The translations under genes were made by a program, and so were the position numbers. From the NCBI GenBank assembly GCA_002714165.1, contig PAWT01000014.1:70227-91510 (forward strand): a DNA stretch of 21,284 bases. The letters run 5' to 3'. The DNA is from Acidobacteriota bacterium. Lineage in GTDB: Bacteria > Acidobacteriota > Vicinamibacteria > Vicinamibacterales > UBA823. Positions within the stretch are counted from its first letter, which is position 1; each line of letters starts with the position of its first letter. Positions 16,047 through 21,284 of this stretch are shown in pieces. A model generated the notes under the pieces. It did no database searches. It saw only the letters and a program-made list of their open reading frames with translations, and had not been told where the DNA came from.

Positions 16047-17012
16047 CTAGTTGATCGTTCCGACGGTCGATGCTTTGTGAGCAGTCGCCGTAAATAACGC
16101 GGGCCCCTTGACGCGCGCATCGGTAGGTAATGCTGTCACTCGGATGCGTTCGAAGCCTGACTGTTCCAGATATCTCTCGATTTGTGCATCCGAAAACCCG
16201 AGCCAGACGTGGCCCATCTGGTGCCGGTAGTGTTCACGGTCATGGGGCAACATATCGACAATTAGCAATCGGCCTCCCGGCCTTAAGACGCGTGCGATTT
16301 CAGAGAAAATCCGCTCTGGTTCTGACACATGGTGTAGCACAAGAATCACAGTGGCTGCATCAAGCGTGGTGTTGTCGAGCGGTAAAGATTCCAGTTCACC
16401 ACGTCTGAGTTCGATATTCTTGATTTTACCGACTCGCTTCTTTGCCGCCTGTAGCATTGCCATGGAGCTATCAATCGCAATCACTTGCTTTACGAACGGT
16501 GAAATGGACGTGGCCACTTGGCCAGTACCACATCCAAGGTCGCCGACCGTCCACTCGTCGTTGGCCAGGCCTGGTAATGCGAGAAAGTGGAAACTTTCTC
16601 CAAATAGCTCATCCCGGAGTCTGTCCCATTGGCCTGCTGAGGAACTGAAGAACTCTTGCGACGTTGTCCGACGCTCGGTAAGGACTCCTTCGAGTCGATG
16701 ATAATCCTGGACGGCGGTAGAACTCACCGAGACCTGCTCCCTTACGAGTCTCCACAGTTGTTCTGCTACGGTGTCTAGACCGTTGCGGAGCATCGAGTAC
16801 CAGTTGCTCGTCCCTTCCGCTCGTGCCGTGATCCATCCCGAATCGGAGAGCGCACGAAGATGGCGACTGGTTGTCGATTGTGGCAGCTGTAGGACGGTGC
16901 AAAGTTCTGAGACAGTGAGTTCGTTCCGCTCCAGTATCAGGAGAACACGCGTTCGTGTTGGCTCAGCGAGCGCCGACATGTGGTTCAGAATAGCAACGCT
17001 GTTTTTAGGCAT
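16047..17012 (-). CDS. ArsR-family HTH regulator fused to a SAM-methyltransferase domain (SahR-like)
   Basis: 321 residues in two parts. Residues 1-90 form an ArsR-type winged helix ([40 protein letters not shown]). Residues 115-310 form a class I methyltransferase fold with the SAM motif DLGCGTGQ (158-165), the acidic strand end AIDSS (D181) and [10 protein letters not shown]. The Cys-x-Cys metal site of ArsR metal sensors is absent, so it is not expected to sense arsenite. Its place just upstream of ahcY suggests the fold binds SAH or SAM as an effector. SahR of Proteobacteria is an ArsR-family regulator of ahcY and methionine genes responding to SAH, and this may be its counterpart. Real methylation activity is not excluded. 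Confidence 0.85.
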   Translation of the reverse strand: MPKNSVAILNHMSALAEPTRTRVLLILERNELTVSELCTVLQLPQSTTSRHLRALSDSGWITARAEGTSNWYSMLRNGLDTVAEQLWRLVREQVSVSSTAVQDYHRLEGVLTERRTTSQEFFSSSAGQWDRLRDELFGESFHFLALPGLANDEWTVGDLGCGTGQVATSISPFVKQVIAIDSSMAMLQAAKKRVGKIKNIELRRGELESLPLDNTTLDAATVILVLHHVSEPERIFSEIARVLRPGGRLLIVDMLPHDREHYRHQMGHVWLGFSDAQIERYLEQSGFERIRVTALPTDARVKGPALFTATAHKASTVGTIN

Positions 17013-17021
17013 TCATCCGTA

Positions 17022-17063
17022 TATCCGGATAAAGAAGTTAATACTATTTCTGGATAGAGTCAA
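17022..17063 (-). promoter_or_regulatory. Promoter and two-part operator of the ArsR-methyltransferase/ahcY operon
   Basis: On the minus strand a -35 box TTGACT (17063-17058, five of six consensus bases) is followed after 17 bases by TAACTT (17040-17035), a weak -10. A perfect 10-bp palindrome TATCCGGATA covers 17022-17031, where transcription would start. A related site, TATCCAGAAA on the minus strand (17056-17047, eight of ten bases the same), lies inside the -35/-10 spacer. The two centres are 25 bases apart. This arrangement is what autorepression by the HTH domain would need. Confidence 0.55.
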
Positions 17064-17149
17064 GTCACACCAACGCATAGCAGGTCAATCAAAGTCGGCG
17101 CCTGCTCTCGGTAGGTTCCCGGATCGGACACAAAAGGTTGTCGGATTTG

Positions 17150-17584
17150 CTAGAGAACTCCAGACTTGAAGCGGAAGCCACCTTCTTCAACTTGTTCGCG
17201 ATATTCAGTGTGGCACGACCGGCAGGTGGCGCCGAGACGGTCCCTGGCGCCAACGAGTTCACCGAACGTCTCGTTGTCGACCGCGGATTTGATGTCGGCG
17301 GCTGCCTGTATAGCCTGGCCTGCCACGGTTACACCATGCTCGAGTTCACGTGCCGAGAAAAAGGCCTCGACGCCCTCAAAGATGCTTACAAGATTCTCAG
17401 CTCCGCTGGCCACCGCCTCACGCTCCCGGGCTTCCATTGCTGAGCGCACGGCACCGAAATTCTTCCCGACGTCTTTCATGGCCGCTTCAAAATCGGTCTC
17501 ATTCGCGACCTCACGCGACTGAGAGGTGCCAATGATTCCGGTTAGGAGCACGCCCACGACCACCAGCCACGTTTGCTTCTGCAT
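17150..17584 (-). CDS. Cytochrome c, c'/c556 type
   Basis: A 144-residue periplasmic protein: Sec signal (about 1-22, QTWLVVVGVLLTGIIGTSQS), then a four-helix bundle with the haem-binding CRSCH close to the C-terminus (121-125), the layout of the class II cytochromes c (c' and c556). The C-terminal stretch after the haem site is longer than usual by about ten residues. M36 or M50 could be the sixth ligand; which one cannot be decided here. AGGAGA six bases before the ATG supports the start. Divergent from the MBL-fold gene and upstream of the ArsR-methyltransferase gene on the same strand, 137 bases apart. It probably passes electrons in the periplasm; the partner is unknown. Confidence 0.85.
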   Translation of the reverse strand: MQKQTWLVVVGVLLTGIIGTSQSREVANETDFEAAMKDVGKNFGAVRSAMEAREREAVASGAENLVSIFEGVEAFFSARELEHGVTVAGQAIQAAADIKSAVDNETFGELVGARDRLGATCRSCHTEYREQVEEGGFRFKSGVL

Positions 17585-17642
17585 TGTGTTCTCCTAAGAA
17601 ATCGTCTTGCCGAAACCCCATGCGAAGGTTAATCACAGTGGC

Positions 17643-17677
17643 TTACCGTAAGGTCGGTCATTATACTCCTACGGTGA
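17643..17677. promoter_or_regulatory. Overlapping divergent -10 elements inside an inverted repeat
   Basis: TTACCGTA (17643-17650) and TACGGTGA (17670-17677) form an inverted repeat, seven of eight bases paired, with 19 bases between. Within it lie TATAAT on the minus strand (17665-17660), serving the cytochrome gene, and TATACT on the plus strand (17662-17667), serving the MBL gene. Both -35 regions are poor. A regulator bound to the repeat could control both genes at once. Confidence 0.4.
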
Positions 17678-17751
17678 GGGTGTCTACATGGGTACACCGC
17701 CGAGTGATTTATTGGAACGAAGCATAGTTACACGGGTGCCGACCCACTTTC

Positions 17752-17757
17752 AGGAGG
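17752..17757 (+). promoter_or_regulatory. Ribosome binding site that sets a TTG start of the MBL-fold gene
   Basis: AGGAGG lies five bases before an in-frame TTG at 17763. The protein begun there opens with a proper signal peptide, unlike the one begun at the ATG at 17688. Confidence 0.65.
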
Positions 17758-17762
17758 TGGTA

Positions 17763-18746
17763 TTGCTAGTTACAGATTGGTGCAAGGGACATAACATCCG
17801 CACCCTGCTTGTAGGTTTAGCAGTAGCGACAGGACTTTTTTCGGCAACGATCGGGGTGCAGGCGGTGGTTTCGGCCCAAGTGCTCCAACCGGTTGACCCA
17901 GCACGTACACAAGTCATTCTTCTTGGGAGCGGTACGCCGTTTCTCGACCAGAATAAGGTTGGGGCATCGGTCGCTATCATCACAGGGGGCGTTGCCTACC
18001 TCGTCGATCTCGGACCGGGCGCTTTTCTCCGGACGGTCGAAGTGGCGCAGCAGGGTGTCGAAGCTTTAGCTTGGCCGAACCGCGTATTCTTTACCCATCT
18101 CCACAGTGACCACGTGCTTGATTACGCGGACCTTCTTTGGGCGCTTTGGTGGCGCCGAGAAGAACGGGTTGTAGCCTACGGCCCATCAGGACTCAAAGCA
18201 CTGACCGATGGGTTACGTGCAGCGTACGCTGCGGACATTAGAGTCCGGACTGAAGGGTTGCAGCCTGTGCTAACTCATGGCTACAACTCAGAGGTCCATG
18301 AGATCGATGGGACATTCCAATTTGAGGATGAGCGGGTACGGGTTACCGGTTTTCCCGTCTGCCACGAACAGCAGGAGGCCTACGGCTATCGTTTCGAAAC
18401 GGGCGATCGGGTAATCGTAATCTCGGGCGACACAACTTACTGTGACAGCCTCGTCGAACACGCCCGTGGCGCCGACCTCCTTCTCCACGAAGTGTTTTCT
18501 GAACGAGGCCTATCCGCTGGACCAGACCCTCCATCTCGTCGGACGGAAGATTGGCAGCGTTATCATCGCGCCGCCCATACCTCTCCCGCACAGGTGGCAC
18601 GGGTTGCGAACACGGCTCGCCCGGGAACTTTAGTGCTTTACCATCAGCTCTATTTTGGAGTCAGCGACGAGGAGTTAGTCGAAGAGGTGCGCTCAGCTGG
18701 TTATGCGGGGCCTCTTGTAAGCGGTCAGGATTTCGATGTGTTCTAG
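17763..18746 (+). CDS. Exported MBL-fold (RNase Z-like) metallohydrolase
   Basis: From the TTG start the protein has 327 residues and a Sec signal (about 1-38: a few polar residues, LLVGLAVATGLFSA, then AVVSAQ). The ATG at 17688 would put 25 unrelated residues in front of it. The metallo-beta-lactamase fold shows THLHSDH (H112, H114, D116, H117), PVCHEQ (H201), SGDTTY (D223) and LYHQ (H294), a full two-metal site. The pattern resembles RNase Z and arylsulfatase-like members; export argues against tRNA processing, so a small ester, lactone or sulfate substrate is more likely. The HTSPAQVA segment before the last ligand is typical of this branch. The next gene starts 31 bases downstream, probably in the same operon. 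Confidence 0.88.
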   Translation: MLVTDWCKGHNIRTLLVGLAVATGLFSATIGVQAVVSAQVLQPVDPARTQVILLGSGTPFLDQNKVGASVAIITGGVAYLVDLGPGAFLRTVEVAQQGVEALAWPNRVFFTHLHSDHVLDYADLLWALWWRREERVVAYGPSGLKALTDGLRAAYAADIRVRTEGLQPVLTHGYNSEVHEIDGTFQFEDERVRVTGFPVCHEQQEAYGYRFETGDRVIVISGDTTYCDSLVEHARGADLLLHEVFSERGLSAGPDPPSRRTEDWQRYHRAAHTSPAQVARVANTARPGTLVLYHQLYFGVSDEELVEEVRSAGYAGPLVSGQDFDVF

Positions 18747-18768
18747 GACTAGGAATAGTCTGTTCATT

Positions 18769-18775
18769 GGAGGAG
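18769..18775 (+). promoter_or_regulatory. Ribosome binding site of the amidohydrolase/deacetylase gene
   Basis: GGAGGAG stands two bases before the ATG at 18778 (four from GGAGG). It selects this ATG over the one at 18736, which overlaps the preceding gene and would hide the signal peptide. Confidence 0.6.
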
Positions 18776-18777
18776 TC

Positions 18778-20034
18778 ATGCAAATTCGAGGCATTGTTGT
18801 ATTTCTATTCTTCCTTCTCCTGGGCGCTAGCACGACGGGTGCTCAATCACTAGACCTGGTGATCAGTGGCGGCCGGGTAATCGACCCTCGAAACGGGATC
18901 GATGCTGTCATGGATGTTGGAATTACCGATGGTCGTGTTGCCGAGATCGCCGCTACCATTAGTCCTGCGCGTGCCGTCACCGTTATCGATGCGACTGGTT
19001 TCGTCGTGACGCCGGGTCTTGTTGATTTGCACACGCATGTGTTTTACGGGACCACACCGGACTCGTACTTAAGTGACGGCTATAGTGCGGTACAGCCCGA
19101 CGCCTTTTCGTTTCGGTCAGGGGTAACCACTGTGGTGGACCTAGGCGGATCAGGCTGGCGAAATTTCATCCAGTTCAAGGAACAGGTGGTTGACCGTTCC
19201 CAGACACGAGTCTTGGCTTTCCTCAATATTGTAGGGAATGGGATGAAGGGTGGGCCTATCGAGCAGAATCTTGCTGATATGGACTCGAAGCTCACCGCAA
19301 TGCGTGCGATCCAGTTTCCAGAGATCGTGGTGGGTGTAAAGGTGGCGCACTATTTCGGGGAGGAGTGGGACCCGGTTGATAGGGCTGTGGAAGCAGGTCG
19401 TCTAGCTAGCGTTCCAGTCGCGGTCGATTTTGGTGGCCATGAGCCCCCTCTGTCACTGCAATCACTTCTCCTTGAGCATCTTCGGCCAGGAGACTTCTTG
19501 ACCCACGCCTATGCCAAAGTCGATGGACGAATTTCACTTGTCGACGCCGCAGGGCGCCTGAGGCCATTTGTGTTCGAGGCGCGTGAACGGGGAGTACTTT
19601 TCGACGTCGGACATGGAGGAGGGAGCTTTAGATTCGATCAAGCCATACCCTCTATGCGACAGGGGTTTCCGCCAGACACGATTAGTACGGACCTTCACAA
19701 TGGCAGTATGAACGGCGGCATGAAGGACATGCTCAATGTTATGTCCAAGTTCCTTAATTTGGGGATGTCTCTGCCCGATGTGATTGACCGTTCGACGTGG
19801 CAGGCAGCTAGGGTCATCGACAGAGAGGACCTTGGTCACCTAGGTGTCGGCGCGCCGGCCGACGTGGCGGTAATCGGCATCCGGCACGGTGCATTTGGCT
19901 TTCTGGATGTTGTTGGTCAGACGCTTTCAGGTGACCGAAAGCTTGAAGCCGAGTTAACAATACGGGGCGGACGGGTCGTTTGGGACCTGAACGGCCGTGC
20001 CGGGACCCCCTGGCAGGGTGCTGGTGAGCCCTGA
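18778..20034 (+). CDS. Amidohydrolase/deacetylase (EF_0837-type) metallohydrolase with Sec signal
   Basis: 418 residues. A Sec signal (about 1-23, IVVFLFFLLLGASTTGAQ) is followed by a dihydroorotase-like TIM barrel and its flanking beta-domain (LDLVISGGRVIDPRNG at the start, LTIRGGRVVWD at the end). Metal and catalytic residues: DLHTH (H85, H87), VGVKV (K188, the Lys that is carboxylated in this family), FGGHEP (H221), LTHAYA (H243), DVGHGGGSF (H279) and ISTDLH (D305). The set TH-A, GHG-SF and STD matches the EF_0837/AHA_3915 group, whose members deacetylate N-acetylated amino-acid-like compounds. Cytoplasmic members usually lack a signal peptide. Its convergent neighbour is a SelA/DgaE-like enzyme, the usual genomic partner of this group. 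Confidence 0.9.
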   Translation: MQIRGIVVFLFFLLLGASTTGAQSLDLVISGGRVIDPRNGIDAVMDVGITDGRVAEIAATISPARAVTVIDATGFVVTPGLVDLHTHVFYGTTPDSYLSDGYSAVQPDAFSFRSGVTTVVDLGGSGWRNFIQFKEQVVDRSQTRVLAFLNIVGNGMKGGPIEQNLADMDSKLTAMRAIQFPEIVVGVKVAHYFGEEWDPVDRAVEAGRLASVPVAVDFGGHEPPLSLQSLLLEHLRPGDFLTHAYAKVDGRISLVDAAGRLRPFVFEARERGVLFDVGHGGGSFRFDQAIPSMRQGFPPDTISTDLHNGSMNGGMKDMLNVMSKFLNLGMSLPDVIDRSTWQAARVIDREDLGHLGVGAPADVAVIGIRHGAFGFLDVVGQTLSGDRKLEAELTIRGGRVVWDLNGRAGTPWQGAGEP

Positions 20035-20049
20035 ACTATTTGACCTGCG

Positions 20050-21282
20050 CTAGGTGTTGGAGGCTTGGGTCAGAATGTCGGCAACACGACCAGCTACTAT
20101 TTCGTGGTCGCCGGGCTCCATCATCCAGACACCAATATCGAGTCGATAGGCGTCATCTGCACCCGGACGTGGTTCGATGCGCGGATGACCCTCACGCAAC
20201 GCTTGGGCAACTTCGCCTCGCGTCAACGCGATGCGGTTCGGGTCCCACGTAATACCCGCGTGTGGAACTTCGTTGGCGATTTCAGGGACAAACTGCTCAC
20301 CCTCAACCCCTGGAATATTGGCGACGGCGTCGGTAATTGAACGGACCCGCGCTTCCCATTCGGCCCACTCCGCTTCATGGTCTTTTTCAAGGTACAGCTC
20401 GACAGCGCGCATCAATCCAACGATTTCTTCTTTGCCGACCTTTGCTAGGCGAGCAATCGAGTTCCCGTGGGGCGACCCGTTTAAATAGGCGGCTTCGATG
20501 AGGTCCGGTCGACCCAGTAACAGGCCAGAACACTGCGGTCCGCGCAAACCTTTCCCCCCGCTGAATGCGGTAAGGTCGAAGCCTAGTCGTGTGAAAGCCT
20601 GTAGGTTGTCGGCGGGCGGTAGGTCGGCGGCCGCATCGATGAGTGTGGGAATTCCAGTCTGGCGGCCAATTTCAACGAATTCCTCTCGTTGGATTTGGCC
20701 GAGATTATTTGTCACGTTGAGAAAAAACAGCATCGCCGTTTTGGCACTGACCGCGGCCTCCATTTCTGCACGCGTTTCAACTTCTACCAAGTTAACCCCG
20801 ACGTTCCGGATTGCATGGTCATAGCCGAAGCGGTGGGAACGCTGGATGATTACTTCGTTTTTCAGGCCAGTGGTATTGGGCACCTGCCGGATAGCGTCCT
20901 GGTCTCGTCCGCAGACGCAGGCCGCAGTAGCTTGGGTTAAGGCGGCAGCGCATCCCGAAGTGACGAGTGCTGCCTCCACCCCGACGAGTTCGGCAATCCG
21001 CGCGCCGGCCGCGGCGTGTAATTCATTAAGGGATACGAACTGTTGAGAGGCTTCAGCCATCACCGCTTTAACTTCAACCGGCATCAGTGAAGCCGTTAGT
21101 GCCGTGTAGGTTCCCGCGGCGTTGATAAACGGTCTAACGTTCAGGTGATCGTAAATATTTTCGGTTGCGATCGTTGGTTCTGGCGGAGTAGTACAGCCAC
21201 TTGCGAGCGCGCCGACTAGCGGAGTCGCCCCGGCTGATGTGAGAAACTTACGCCTCGACCAGTTCTTAGTTGTGTTCCTCAT
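20050..21282 (-). CDS. SelA/DgaE-like PLP-dependent enzyme with Tat signal and lipobox
   Basis: 410 residues. Twin-arginine signal SRRKFLTSAG (RR 10-11) followed by a lipobox (ASGC, C30), so a Tat-exported lipoprotein is predicted. The body is a fold type I PLP enzyme of the SelA-like group: INAAGTYT (53-60), VTSGCAAAL (108-115), LIDAAAD (D216, pairs with the pyridine nitrogen) and SGGKGLRGPQ (K244, the Schiff-base Lys). Relatives include SelA and DgaE, a D-glucosaminate-6-phosphate ammonia-lyase. SelA proper is cytoplasmic and decameric, so the signal makes tRNA work improbable; an ammonia-lyase or racemase-like role is likelier. Its ATG is two bases from the window end, so its promoter is not visible. 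Confidence 0.88.
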   Translation of the reverse strand: MRNTTKNWSRRKFLTSAGATPLVGALASGCTTPPEPTIATENIYDHLNVRPFINAAGTYTALTASLMPVEVKAVMAEASQQFVSLNELHAAAGARIAELVGVEAALVTSGCAAALTQATAACVCGRDQDAIRQVPNTTGLKNEVIIQRSHRFGYDHAIRNVGVNLVEVETRAEMEAAVSAKTAMLFFLNVTNNLGQIQREEFVEIGRQTGIPTLIDAAADLPPADNLQAFTRLGFDLTAFSGGKGLRGPQCSGLLLGRPDLIEAAYLNGSPHGNSIARLAKVGKEEIVGLMRAVELYLEKDHEAEWAEWEARVRSITDAVANIPGVEGEQFVPEIANEVPHAGITWDPNRIALTRGEVAQALREGHPRIEPRPGADDAYRLDIGVWMMEPGDHEIVAGRVADILTQASNT

Positions 21283-21284
21283 GA

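Noticed and set aside
16047..17012. Arsenite or other metal sensing by the ArsR-type domain
   Set aside because: The Cys-x-Cys metal motif is absent and no metal-resistance gene is nearby.

Overview
The window looks like chromosomal DNA from an environmental member of the Acidobacteriota, most likely a Vicinamibacteria-like lineage. This is an inference from gene content: a DUF3014 protein, a small 'MARGWES' protein, a NIPSNAP protein, CBM9-like proteins and many Tat-exported hydrolases. I could not run a taxonomic search. It contains 21 protein genes, one of them cut by the left edge. I see no RNA gene, CRISPR array, insertion sequence or phage gene. Every gap between genes is shorter than 300 bases.

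Left part (2-2317): the end of an RbsC-like sugar ABC permease, a DUF2007/zinc-ribbon protein and a [2Fe-2S] ferredoxin on the plus strand, then a small conserved protein and a membrane-anchored DUF3014 protein on the minus strand. Next (2411-7788) is a carbohydrate block. galT, galK and an MFS transporter form a tightly packed minus-strand operon (Leloir pathway). It diverges from an aquaglyceroporin (glpF-like) followed by an EamA/DMT exporter. The shared 134-base intergenic region carries a 9-bp direct repeat.

Middle part (7811-14433): two divergent transcription units encoding envelope or exported proteins. Leftward are a NIPSNAP protein, an amidase-signature lipoprotein and a Tat-exported D-threonine-aldolase-like PLP enzyme. 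Rightward are a Tat-exported M19 dipeptidase-like protein, a Tat/lipobox amidohydrolase and a CBM9-like secreted protein. Together they suggest extracytoplasmic breakdown of amide- or D-amino-acid-containing compounds. The substrate cannot be read from the sequence.

Right part (14518-21282): an ArsR-HTH/methyltransferase fusion sits 26 bases upstream of ahcY in an apparent two-gene operon. Its promoter overlaps a perfect 10-bp palindrome and a related second site, which fits an S-adenosylhomocysteine-responsive (SahR-like) autoregulated switch. Then come a c556-type cytochrome and a divergent exported MBL-fold hydrolase sharing a promoter region flanked by an inverted repeat. Last is a convergent pair: an amidohydrolase/deacetylase (EF_0837 type) with a Sec signal and a SelA/DgaE-like PLP enzyme with a Tat signal plus lipobox. 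That pair is normally cytoplasmic, so its apparent export is the most unusual feature here. A second notable point is the M19 protein, which has lost three canonical metal ligands.
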